From: Massilia sp. Root418
GTDB taxonomy: Bacteria; Pseudomonadota; Gammaproteobacteria; Burkholderiales; Burkholderiaceae_D
Assembly: GCF_001425265.1 (NCBI RefSeq)
Contig: NZ_LMEC01000023.1
Coordinates: 62,001-126,000 of the forward strand
Length of the DNA stretch: 64,000 nucleotides
Direction of reading: 5' to 3'
The position numbers and the translations under genes were made by a program. Positions 15,518-23,578 of this stretch are shown one piece after another. The notes below the pieces were generated by a model. That model was not told where the DNA came from. It ran no database searches and was given only the letters and a program-made list of their open reading frames with translations. The first letter of the stretch is position 1; every line of letters starts with the position of its first letter.

Positions 15518-16609
15518 CTACTCGCGCGCGTCGGCTGCCTCGGCCGGCGAAATGAGCTCGGCCAGCTTGACCACCGACAGCGGCGGGAACACGCCCAGCT
15601 TGCGCGCCGAGGCCATGTTGACCAGGTAGGTGAACCGGTTCAGCAGCTCGATCGGGATCTGCGACACCTGTTGCTGGCCGCTGAGGATGAGCTGGGCCTT
15701 GGAGGCGGCCAGCTCGCCCACGTTGGCGTAGGTGCTGACCACGCCCAGCAGGGCGCCGTGCTGGCGGATTGGCGCCTCGGTGGCGGAAAACACGGGAATC
15801 TGCGCCGCGTAGGCGGCCTGCACCACGGTGCGCGCGTGCTTGATCAGCAGCGAGTCCGACGGCAGGTAGATGAACTGCGGCTTCTTCGCCACCACTTGCC
15901 GCATCAGCGCCGCCAGGGCCGCCTCGGACACCTTGCCGCGCCCTTCGTCGGGCACCGGCGCCATCTCCAGCGTCATGCCGTAGCGCGGCGCGATCTGCTC
16001 CAGCTGCTGCACCGCCAGCGCCGAGTTGCGCTCCTGCGGGTTGTACACCACGGCCATGGTGCGCGTGCTGCGCATGGCTTGCAGCGCCTTCATCTGGTCG
16101 CCCAGCGGCACCATGTGCGAGGCGCCGGTCAGGTTGCGGCCGGAGGCGGCCATGCTGGTCACCAGGCCGGCGCCGACCGGGTCGGCCACGATGTTGAACA
16201 CCACCGGGATGTCGGTGATGTTGCGCGCCGGGTCCACCTTGCCGACCTGGCCGGCCACTTCGGCCGTGACGGTGGTGCCGAAGGTGTAGATCAGGTCCGG
16301 CCTGAGCTCGCGCGCCTCGCGCACGAAGCCGGCGATGCGGGCATTGTCGGCCTGCGCGTCGCGCACGATGAACTCGACCGGGATGTTGTGGCGGCGGAAG
16401 TAGTCCATGAAGCCGCGCTCGGCGTCGGTGGCGCCGCGGTACAGGATCATCATGATGCGGTAGGGCTTGACCGTGGCCGGCGCCGGCGCGGCGGCGGACG
16501 CGGAAACCGCAGCGGAGGCCGGCACCGAGGCGGTGGCCGGGCCGTCGGCGCGGGCGCCGGCGGCGCAGGCGAACAGGCACAGCGACAGTGCGAGATTACG
16601 AAACAGCAT
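15518..16609 (-). CDS. ABC-type substrate-binding protein (ABC_sub_bind/TrpX-like), orphan
   Basis: A 363-residue exported binding protein with signal peptide LALSLCLFACAAGARA and an Ala/Ser/Pro-rich linker to about residue 47. The mature part resembles the ABC_sub_bind (TrpX/YtgA-like) family: YRIMMILYRGATDAERGFMDYFRRHNI at the start, then DLIYTFGTTVTAEVAGQVG and IPVVFNIVADPVGAGLV. It overlaps the upstream sensor-MFS gene by 14 bases and is followed by precursor 1. No permease or ATPase of an importer is present, so it may work as a periplasmic receptor for the MFS fusion or for the peptide. The family is different from that of the lipoprotein at 5497-6714. Confidence 0.82.
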   Translation of the reverse strand: MLFRNLALSLCLFACAAGARADGPATASVPASAAVSASAAAPAPATVKPYRIMMILYRGATDAERGFMDYFRRHNIPVEFIVRDAQADNARIAGFVREARELRPDLIYTFGTTVTAEVAGQVGKVDPARNITDIPVVFNIVADPVGAGLVTSMAASGRNLTGASHMVPLGDQMKALQAMRSTRTMAVVYNPQERNSALAVQQLEQIAPRYGMTLEMAPVPDEGRGKVSEAALAALMRQVVAKKPQFIYLPSDSLLIKHARTVVQAAYAAQIPVFSATEAPIRQHGALLGVVSTYANVGELAASKAQLILSGQQQVSQIPIELLNRFTYLVNMASARKLGVFPPLSVVKLAELISPAEAADARE

Positions 16610-18629
16610 TGCCAGTTTCCTTTCCTTGGAAGAGGGCGGCGCGCCCCTGTTGACGTTCGAACCAGAAGAACAGCCCGGTGAAGCAGGTCGTGCACAGCAG
16701 TGAAATCAGGCCGATGCCGAGGAACGCCTGGCGGAAGCCGAACTGCGAGATCAGCAGGCCGGCGATGATGGGGCCGAGCACGTTGCCGGAGCGTTCGATC
16801 AGGCGGAAGATGCCGGTGGCCGTGCCGCTGCCGACCTGCTGCACCACGTCCTGGCAGAAGTCGTTGATCAGCGCCAGCTGCGGCGACACGCCGATCGAGT
16901 GGGCCACGCCCAGCAGGGTGATGGCGGCCAGCGCGCCCGGCGTGCTGTCGTAGAAATAGATCACGAACATGGCCGCCGCCGCCGCGTAGCCGCCCACGCT
17001 GACGAAGCCGCGCAGCCGGCCCAGGCGGTCGGCCGCCTTGGCGATGGCCGGCGAGAGCAGGATGATGGCCAGGCCGTAGGCCATCATCACGCGCCCGGTG
17101 GCGGACTGGTTGTTGCCCAGCAGTTTCAGGTACAGCGGCGCCGAGTAGTACAGGAAGCCGGTCAGGGCGATCTTGGCCGGCACGGCTGCCAGGAAGGTGA
17201 TGGCCACGAAGTGCTTATTGCCCAGCAAAATCTTGAAGTCCTGCCGGTTGAGCTTTTTGCGCGGCGCCGCGCTGCGGTTGGGGTCGGCATGCAGGAAGCG
17301 CAGCACGAAGGCGGCGGCAGCCAGGCTCAGCAAAGCGGACAGCAGGATGGTGTGGCTGTGGCCGAGCCGGTCCGACAGGATGCCGCCGATGGCCGAGCCG
17401 GACAGCGAGCCGGCGAAAAAGCTCGACAGGAACACCGCCATGCCGCGCGTGCGCTGCGCCGGCGGGGTATGCGCGGTGACGTAGCTTTGCGCGGTGATGA
17501 ACACCAGGCCGTAGCCCAGTGCGGTCAGCGAGCGCCACAGCAGCAGGTCGTACAGGCTGTGCGCGCCGGCCGTGAGCACCAGGCCGGCGGTGGTGATGGC
17601 CGCGCCCACCACGAAGGCCTTGCGGTGGCCCACGTGATCGCTCCAGGCGCCGGCCCAGGGCATCGACAGCGCCCAGACGAACATGAACACCGAGATCGGC
17701 AGGCCGACCACCAGGTCGCGCGCCAGGCCCATGCCGGGCTCGTAGAACTGGCCCACGTAGACCGGGAAAAAGCTCAGCGACAGCGAGTCCGCGAAGATCA
17801 GCAGGAAGAAGGGCCAGCGGATATGGTCCAGCGCGGCCGCGTACAGAGTGCTGCGCTGGCCCGGCGCGTGGAAGCGGAAGCGCGCCGCCGCCGCGCCGTC
17901 CGCCAGGGCGTGGTAGCGCTGGTTCAGCACCGCCACCACGTGGTTGAAATGCGCACTGAGCTGGCCCACGCCGCCCAGCCGGTCAAACGGCAGGTAGTGG
18001 CGGAAGTCGCCGGCGCGGATGTGCTGCAGGAAGTCGCGCATGGCACAGGCCGGGGTGGCGATGACGAAGGACAGCACGAAGCGCATCAGTTCGAAGGCGA
18101 TCAGGCTGGCCACCACCAGCACGGTGGCCACGTCGTAGGAGATTTCCTGCAGGCGCTGCTGCACCAGCGAGGCGCGCTGGCCCAGGTGCAGGGTGCCGAC
18201 CCGCTGGCGCTGGAACACCAGGGGCACGCTGGTGTTGAAAAAGCCGTCCACGGTGTCGGTGCCGATGTCGCTGCCGGCGCGGCCGAACAGGGCCAGCAGC
18301 GGCGGCGGCGCCTGCCAGCGCGGCTGGCCGCGCTGGTACAGCACAGTGCCGCGCGCGTCTGCCACCACCACGTAGGCGATGGCGGGATGGTCCTTCAGCA
18401 CGCCGTCCAGGAATTCCTCTGTGCCCACCAGCTGTTCCAGCGGGATGCCGCTGACGTAGGCTTTTTCCAGCACATCCGATACGGAGTAGCTGAGCGCGGT
18501 GACGGTGCGCGCCATCTCCGGCGGCAGGTCGTGGTGGAAGTTGCGCAGCACCAGCGCGGCCAGCGCCAGCGTGGCCAGTATCATCAGCGCCGCCACCATC
18601 AGGCTCAGCCGGGTTTGCAGGCTTTTCAT
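16596..18629 (-). CDS. Fusion of a periplasmic sensor module, HAMP-like segment and MFS transporter
   Basis: A 677-residue protein. A membrane helix at about 8-29 is followed by a periplasmic domain to about 165 that looks like a Cache/CHASE-type sensor (HPAIAYVVVADARGTVLYQRG is the usual PAS-like strand pattern). A second helix covers 168-190, then a HAMP-like segment near 190-240 (FLQHIRAGDFRHYLPFDRLGGVGQLSAHFNHVVAVL). From about residue 265 an MFS transporter of about 12 helices runs to the end, with the loop GAWSDHVGHRKAF. The start at 18629 overlaps the stop of the upstream sensor gene (ATGA). An export or uptake role tied to sensing is inferred. I do not know a characterised protein with this layout. 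Confidence 0.82.
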   Translation of the reverse strand: MKSLQTRLSLMVAALMILATLALAALVLRNFHHDLPPEMARTVTALSYSVSDVLEKAYVSGIPLEQLVGTEEFLDGVLKDHPAIAYVVVADARGTVLYQRGQPRWQAPPPLLALFGRAGSDIGTDTVDGFFNTSVPLVFQRQRVGTLHLGQRASLVQQRLQEISYDVATVLVVASLIAFELMRFVLSFVIATPACAMRDFLQHIRAGDFRHYLPFDRLGGVGQLSAHFNHVVAVLNQRYHALADGAAAARFRFHAPGQRSTLYAAALDHIRWPFFLLIFADSLSLSFFPVYVGQFYEPGMGLARDLVVGLPISVFMFVWALSMPWAGAWSDHVGHRKAFVVGAAITTAGLVLTAGAHSLYDLLLWRSLTALGYGLVFITAQSYVTAHTPPAQRTRGMAVFLSSFFAGSLSGSAIGGILSDRLGHSHTILLSALLSLAAAAFVLRFLHADPNRSAAPRKKLNRQDFKILLGNKHFVAITFLAAVPAKIALTGFLYYSAPLYLKLLGNNQSATGRVMMAYGLAIILLSPAIAKAADRLGRLRGFVSVGGYAAAAAMFVIYFYDSTPGALAAITLLGVAHSIGVSPQLALINDFCQDVVQQVGSGTATGIFRLIERSGNVLGPIIAGLLISQFGFRQAFLGIGLISLLCTTCFTGLFFWFERQQGRAALFQGKETGNAVS

Positions 18630-19483
18630 GGCTGCGCTCCCGCCGGCGCGGCGCCGGGCTGTTGCTGTGTCTGGTGCTGTGCCTGGGCCAGCGCCTGCGC
18701 GGCTTCGCGGCTGACCGCGATGAACTGCGCCACGTCGTCGGCCATGTCGCCGCCGGCGCCGTCGGCAGTCTGCGCGCTGGCCGGAACCGGCACCGGGGCC
18801 GGTGCCAGCGCGCCGGCGATGGCGCCGGCCAGGCGTTCCAGCTGGGCGGCGAAGCTGCGCGTCATCAGCAGCACAGCGCCGCTCACGCACAGCGCCGCCA
18901 GCGCCACCACGGCCAGGTAGTCCAGCGCCAGCTTGGTGCGCATGGCGGCGATGGCTTGTTCCACCGGCGCGCGCGCATAGCCGATGACGATCACGCCGGC
19001 CTTGCCGCCGAAGCTGTTGGCGAAAGGCATGCCCAGCTGCAGGGTGGCGTCGTCCGCGTCCTGCCAGTAGGCGTCGGCGGTGGCCTTGCCGGCCAGCGCG
19101 CGCCAGGCGGCGGGACTCAGCGCCGGTAGCGCGCCGCTGCCCACCACCTCGCCGGCATCATCGGCGATGGCGACGTAGCTGATGCCGGTCTGGCGCAGGC
19201 CGATGCGTTCCAGCACCGCCATCAGCTGCACGTTGGCGGTCGGGCGCAGGCCCAGGTTCAGGCCCGCTTCCACGGTCTGGCGCACGTCCTTCGCCAGCAC
19301 GAGATGGCGGCTCAGGTTCAGGTTCAGATAGGTTTTACGGTAGTTCGAATAGTTCAGGAAGACCTGCAGCGCCAGCATGACGGCGAACACGAGGCACAGC
19401 AACGCCGCGATGCGCCACCAGATGCGCCGGGGTTGCGGCGCCGTTCCGGACGGGGTGCCGTGCTGCTTTGCGCTCGCTGCCAT
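18626..19483 (-). CDS. Membrane sensor protein with Cache-like periplasmic domain and no output domain
   Basis: A 285-residue protein with a membrane helix near 23-45, a periplasmic region of about 140 residues, a second helix near 190-210, and a Pro/Ala/Gln-rich cytoplasmic tail. The periplasmic part includes LERIGLRQTGISYVAIADDAGEVVGSG, the strand pattern of Cache domains. No kinase, cyclase or methyl-accepting domain follows the second helix. GGGAGG precedes the ATG. The next gene has a similar two-helix sensor module fused to an MFS transporter and overlaps this one by 4 bases, so the two probably form a complex. Function is otherwise unknown. Confidence 0.7.
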   Translation of the reverse strand: MAASAKQHGTPSGTAPQPRRIWWRIAALLCLVFAVMLALQVFLNYSNYRKTYLNLNLSRHLVLAKDVRQTVEAGLNLGLRPTANVQLMAVLERIGLRQTGISYVAIADDAGEVVGSGALPALSPAAWRALAGKATADAYWQDADDATLQLGMPFANSFGGKAGVIVIGYARAPVEQAIAAMRTKLALDYLAVVALAALCVSGAVLLMTRSFAAQLERLAGAIAGALAPAPVPVPASAQTADGAGGDMADDVAQFIAVSREAAQALAQAQHQTQQQPGAAPAGAQP

Positions 19484-19494
19484 ATGCCCTCCCT

Positions 19495-19690
19495 TGCGTT
19501 GCGTTGCGTGACGTTGCGTTGCGCCACGTTGCGATACGTGTCTACCCGCCGGGGCGCTGGCGTCCCGGAAGTCCCTGTGTCGATGTGCTTGCCGGCCGTG
19601 CCGGCGATGGTGCCGATGCTGCTGCTGCCGATGCCGCTGCTGATGCCGCTGCCGCTGCTGCCGCTGCTGATCCTGGTGCCGGCCCTTGTG
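19495..19690. repeat. Low-complexity intergenic repeats
   Basis: The gap between the sensor gene and the upstream unknown gene contains two simple-sequence tracts. One has GTTGC/GTTGCGTGAC-like units at about 19495-19535. The other is rich in CTG and CCG triplets at about 19615-19675. The promoter for the 19483 gene, if separate, must lie here, but no clear -35/-10 pair is visible. Confidence 0.6.
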
Positions 19691-19700
19691 CCGGCCCGGA

Positions 19701-20756
19701 TCAGGCCGCCAGCATGGCCGGCGGCGCCGCCGCCAGTGCCTGCAGCCAGTGGGCCGCGCCGGCGCGCACGGTGCCGTCCATGCGGGCGGCCTGGCGCAAG
19801 CCCTCCAGCCTTGCCTGCACCGCCGCTCCCAGCGGGCCGTGCGGCCCCCCCGCCTGGTCCAGCAGCGCCGTCAGCAGCAGCAATTGCAGCGTGGACGGCA
19901 GCGGCGCCAGTTGCAGCGCCGCCGGCTGGTCCGGCAGCTGGCCCGGCAATGGACCCGGCAGCTGGCCCGGAACCATCGGCGCGCCTGACTGCAGCGCGGC
20001 CAGCAGCAGGAAGCCCTGGCGCACCGGGCTGTCGCGCCAGGCGCCGCAGCGCGCGGCCACGGCGGCGGCCAGCCGCGCAATCAGCTGCGTATCGCCGCTG
20101 CCGAGGATCTTGAATAGCACTTCGTCGGCGTAGTGGTTGGCGCAGGACGCCAGCGCGGCCGGGTCCAGCGCCTGCTCCAGGCTGCCGTGCGGATAGCGCG
20201 CGGAAGGGCCGGTGCCGTACAGCAGGTCCAGCAGTTCAATGGCGCTGTGCAGTGCCGCGTCGGCGCGGCGGTAGGCGGCGTGCGCGCGCAGCAGGTTGAG
20301 CAGCTGGTCGGCAGCGCCCACCAGGGCCACCGCGAAGCCGCCGGCGTGCAGCTCGCCCAGCGCATCCAGTCCGCGCTCCAGTCCCGCCAGCGCTTCCTCG
20401 TAGCGGTCTTCGTAATAGGCCTGCAAGGCTACTGCCGGCTGATACAGCGCGGCGATGCCGGCGCGCGCGGTGGCCGATTGCGGCTGCCATGTGGCGCCGT
20501 CCAGCGCGCCACGCCAGTGCGCGATCTGCGCCGTTTCCCGGGCCCGCACGCTGGCCACCAGTTTGCGGATCAGGCTGTGGCGGTACATCATGTCCAGCTG
20601 GCCGGCGGCCGGTTCAGCCTCGCTGCAGTAGGCCAGGATGTCGTAGAAAATATGGTCGCGCTTGAACAGCGCGGCCGGCTCGCCGCCGCTGGCCAGCAGC
20701 TCGGCGAGCAGGTCGCCAGGCGGCTGCGCCGGGTGGATACCGCCGCGCGCCATCAT
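19701..20756 (-). CDS. Unknown helical protein coupled to the radical SAM enzyme
   Basis: A 351-residue, Ala- and Leu-rich, probably all-helical cytoplasmic protein with no signal peptide. Pieces such as QAYYEDRYEEALAGLERGLDALGELH look like tetratricopeptide-type helix pairs. Near the C-terminus the motif PGQLPGPLPGQLPDQP is a short Pro/Gly/Gln repeat. Its ATG at 20756 overlaps the radical SAM stop (ATGA), so the two are translationally coupled and likely act together. It could be a partner or scaffold for precursor binding, but I recognise no family. Confidence 0.75.
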   Translation of the reverse strand: MMARGGIHPAQPPGDLLAELLASGGEPAALFKRDHIFYDILAYCSEAEPAAGQLDMMYRHSLIRKLVASVRARETAQIAHWRGALDGATWQPQSATARAGIAALYQPAVALQAYYEDRYEEALAGLERGLDALGELHAGGFAVALVGAADQLLNLLRAHAAYRRADAALHSAIELLDLLYGTGPSARYPHGSLEQALDPAALASCANHYADEVLFKILGSGDTQLIARLAAAVAARCGAWRDSPVRQGFLLLAALQSGAPMVPGQLPGPLPGQLPDQPAALQLAPLPSTLQLLLLTALLDQAGGPHGPLGAAVQARLEGLRQAARMDGTVRAGAAHWLQALAAAPPAMLAA

Positions 20757-22132
20757 GCCGCCTCCGCCGCTGGCGCTTCGCTCAGGCCGCCCTGCTTGAG
20801 CAGGTGGTTCAGCAGCAGCTTGTCCTCGATATTGGCCTTGTAGGACGGGCAGGCCACGTCGCCGTTCAGCCATTGCTTGGGACAGGCGCCGCCGCATATC
20901 GGCAGCAGGTTGCACTTGCGGCAGGGCGCCACGTCGGTCTTGATTTCCTCGTACCACTGCTTGGTGACCGCCTTGTCGTTGCGCACGGCGTCGATGGTGT
21001 CGACGTGGCCGATGCGGTAGCGCGCGTCCTCGTACTTGGGCGTGTAGGGAAACTCGTAGCAGGGGAACACATTGCCCGACACGTCGAACACCTCGGCGTC
21101 CTTCTCCACCACCATGCAGGGCTGGGTGCGGCGGCCCGGCACGATATTGCTGAACTTGAAGCCCTTGCGGATGGCGTACATGATCCAGTCGATTTCCGCT
21201 TCTGCGAACTCTTCCTTGGTCAAGCTGTAGTCGTCGGCATTGTTGCCGCCCCAGTCCACGATGGGCTGGAAGTCGATGGTCACGCCCTTGCCACCCAGGC
21301 CGTACTGCGCCAGCCGGTCGATCAGCTTGTAGATGGCTTTCACGCTGGTGCGGTTGACGTTGACGCGGATGGCGATGCCGCATTTCTCGGCGCCGAACTC
21401 GGGCAGGCTGGTCACCTCCAGGATGTTGCGCACGATGATCTCGAAGGTCTTCTTGCCCTCCTTGGTGATGCGCATCAGGTCGTGCGTGGCGCCCACGCCG
21501 TCCAGCGTGATCTGGAAGTGCTTGATCTGCTGCTCCACCAGTTTGAGGAAGATGGCCGGCTTGAAGTTCAGGCCGTTGGTGATCATGTGCGCGCTGTAGC
21601 GGATGCCGCGCTCGGCGCAGTGGCTGCGCAGGCGCTCGCTCATCGACAGGATTTCGCGGTAGGCCATCAGCGGCTCGGCGCCGAACCACTGGATGGCCAG
21701 GCGTTCGTATTGCGGCTTGGCCAGGTTGCTGAAGATGCGGTTGACGATTTTGTCGCTGGTGGCCTGGTCCAGGTTCTTCTTGGAATGAACCTGGCCGCAG
21801 TAGGTGCAGCCCAGCTGGCAATTCGCGGTGGGCTGGATGGTGGCGCTCAGGATCTTGGTGTCGGCCGTCGCGGCGACGTTGCGCTTGAGTATTTCAGCGA
21901 ACTCGTCCTCGTCCGCCGGCACGATCGCTTCCAGGTCGATCAGGGTGGCCAGATGGCGCGTGTTGAGCGCCGTGAAATCACCGGCTTTTAAATTGGAATA
22001 GACCCTGTCTTTAATCAGGAATGTTTTGCCCGTGCGGGTTGCATATAACAAGCGGGAGGGGTCGCTGTCGAATTCCGGGTTAATCAGGTCGGTCAGGACG
22101 ATATATGAGGAAAGCTTGTAGTTGGCTGTCAT
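20753..22132 (-). CDS. Radical SAM/SPASM peptide maturase
   Basis: A 459-residue radical SAM enzyme. The [4Fe-4S] Cys are C105, C109 and C112 (CQLGCTYC). A C-terminal SPASM domain holds extra Cys at about 404, 407, 413, 417 and 428 (CRKCNLLPICGGACPKQW, then DVACPSY), plus GNVFPCYEF upstream. Residues 1-85 (SRLLYATRTGKTFLI, then VYSNLKAGDF and IVPADEDEF) resemble the N-terminal RiPP-recognition-like region of peptide maturases. Such enzymes install thioether, carbon-carbon or epimerised residues in peptides. It is the first gene of the locus. The ATG at 22132 lacks a strong ribosome site. The target is presumably the four precursors, and the chemistry is unknown. Confidence 0.9.
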   Translation of the reverse strand: MTANYKLSSYIVLTDLINPEFDSDPSRLLYATRTGKTFLIKDRVYSNLKAGDFTALNTRHLATLIDLEAIVPADEDEFAEILKRNVAATADTKILSATIQPTANCQLGCTYCGQVHSKKNLDQATSDKIVNRIFSNLAKPQYERLAIQWFGAEPLMAYREILSMSERLRSHCAERGIRYSAHMITNGLNFKPAIFLKLVEQQIKHFQITLDGVGATHDLMRITKEGKKTFEIIVRNILEVTSLPEFGAEKCGIAIRVNVNRTSVKAIYKLIDRLAQYGLGGKGVTIDFQPIVDWGGNNADDYSLTKEEFAEAEIDWIMYAIRKGFKFSNIVPGRRTQPCMVVEKDAEVFDVSGNVFPCYEFPYTPKYEDARYRIGHVDTIDAVRNDKAVTKQWYEEIKTDVAPCRKCNLLPICGGACPKQWLNGDVACPSYKANIEDKLLLNHLLKQGGLSEAPAAEAA

Positions 22133-22688
22133 GAAAATGCTTTTATATGACGCGGAACTGCTGGCCGCGCGGTCTCAATAGTAATGCCGCCACATGAATT
22201 GCTGGCAGCGCCTGCAGCGGCGGGCAAAAGAACCCCCTGCCATCAGCGCCGCCTGTGCGGTTGCTGAAGCTGCTGTTTGCTGCCTGATTTAACCGCCTTG
22301 ATTAAAGCGCGGGGTATTTCCTACTTTATTGAAAGTTAACTTCGCATGGCTTCTTATTTAATATCGACTATGTGTTTTTGTTAATAACTTGAACGACGGT
22401 TGATGCTAATTGATGAGTTTAATTTCCGTCAATATTATTTTTTTATGATATTCCTTGATGCCGGTCAGAAGAATGCGAAACAGCGCGGCTGCGGCTCCGG
22501 ACCGCTGGCGTTTCTTTTAAATAAAAAGCAACTTCCGGGGCCTGTAAATATGCGGCTTCGCGCGCCTCGGCGGCGCTGGGAAAGGAGGGGGAAATGGCTT
22601 TGGCGGAACCCCGCGCCGCTGTTGCTGCTTTTCCACACGGGGCGGGAAAATGCTTGCGCAGCGCTGCCGGGGAGACAGCGGGGCGGTG
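22133..22688. other. AT-rich intergenic region upstream of the peptide locus
   Basis: This 556-base gap holds the most AT-rich stretch of the neighbourhood (about 22290-22460), contrasting with the surrounding GC-rich DNA. It is the likely control region of the minus-strand radical SAM operon; a TATAAA lies only about 10 bases before its ATG. I find no convincing small gene, tRNA or terminator. Base composition could reflect a horizontally acquired boundary or simply a promoter region. Confidence 0.5.
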
Positions 22689-23567
22689 TCAGGGCCGGGT
22701 TTGCCCCGAGCTCAGCTGCTGCAACCGGCGCCGCACCACCTCGCGCGCCGCGGCGGAGGGCAGGGCGGCCATGCGTTGCGGCGTCATGCCGCCCGCGTGC
22801 GCGTGCGCGGCGATGTCGAGCCCGATCAGGTAGCCGCTGCGCGGCGGGATGTCGCCGCGGTAGCCGGTGCTGAAGTAGCGCTGCACGTCGGCATCCTGCG
22901 CCGAGTCGCACTGCAGCAGCAGGTCGGCGGCGATGCGTGCCGCCGTGCCCGGCGCCAGGTGCAGCAGCGGCCCATTGTCGAACAGCAGCTCGCCGCGCGT
23001 GGCGCGCGGATTGAGCAGCTGGCTGGCGTAGGTGGCGGTGCCTTCGCTCCACAGCAGCGCATGCAGCGGCGGCGCCGGGTCCAGCATCGCGCCGGGATTG
23101 TGCTGGGCCTGGTACAGGTGGAACAGCTCATGGCTGAACAGTACCGCCGTGCCCGGGTCCGCGCCGTGGTAGTACAGGATGCCGTCGATGCCGATGTACA
23201 GCGGCAGCGTGGCGCCGCAGGGTTCCAGGTGCGCGTCGAACTGGAACAGCGAGGGCAGGAAATGCACCGCTACCGGGCGCTGGTCGAAGTCGGGAAAGGC
23301 CGCCTGGAACGTGGCCAGCTGCGCCTGCAGGGCTGCCGGCATCCGGGCCGAGCGCGCGCGCGCGTGCGCCGCCATGGGCGCGAAGCGGCGCAGCCACTGG
23401 TCCACCAGCGCCGGTTCGGGCGCCAGCCCGGCTGCGCGGTAGAGCGCCAGCCGTGGCTTGAAAAACCGCGAGAACAGGGCCTCGCCTGGCCGTGCGGCAG
23501 CATGGGCGGCGTCGTAGGCCAGCCAGAAGGCCGGCATCCAGTCGCGCACATGGGGGCCGCCGCGCAT
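22689..23567 (-). CDS. Predicted zinc metalloprotease (HExxH), no signal peptide
   Basis: A 292-residue protein with the zinc site HELFH at 146-150 and a candidate third ligand Glu175 in LLWSEGTATYA, the spacing of gluzincin-type proteases such as DUF2268 proteins. The ATG at 23567 is chosen because it follows the gloA stop by 11 bases; longer frames run through gloA. It ends well before the radical SAM gene on the same strand. It may be unrelated housekeeping, or could act on the peptides or their leaders. Position is the only argument for the latter. Confidence 0.68.
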   Translation of the reverse strand: MRGGPHVRDWMPAFWLAYDAAHAAARPGEALFSRFFKPRLALYRAAGLAPEPALVDQWLRRFAPMAAHARARSARMPAALQAQLATFQAAFPDFDQRPVAVHFLPSLFQFDAHLEPCGATLPLYIGIDGILYYHGADPGTAVLFSHELFHLYQAQHNPGAMLDPAPPLHALLWSEGTATYASQLLNPRATRGELLFDNGPLLHLAPGTAARIAADLLLQCDSAQDADVQRYFSTGYRGDIPPRSGYLIGLDIAAHAHAGGMTPQRMAALPSAAAREVVRRRLQQLSSGQTRP

Positions 23568-23578
23568 GGTGCGGCTGG

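Noticed and set aside
19468-20133. Plus-strand frame with a long Ala/Asp repeat
   Set aside because: It reads the CTG/CCG simple-sequence tract and then the antisense of the unknown helical protein.
22190-22260. 21-codon minus-strand frame with C-x-x-C upstream of the radical SAM gene, considered as a fifth precursor
   Set aside because: It lacks the shared leader, the double-glycine site and a ribosome site.
22400-22873. Plus-strand frame in the AT-rich gap beginning MLIDEFNFRQYYFF
   Set aside because: The second half runs antisense through the protease gene and is Arg/Ala-rich; no ribosome site stands out.
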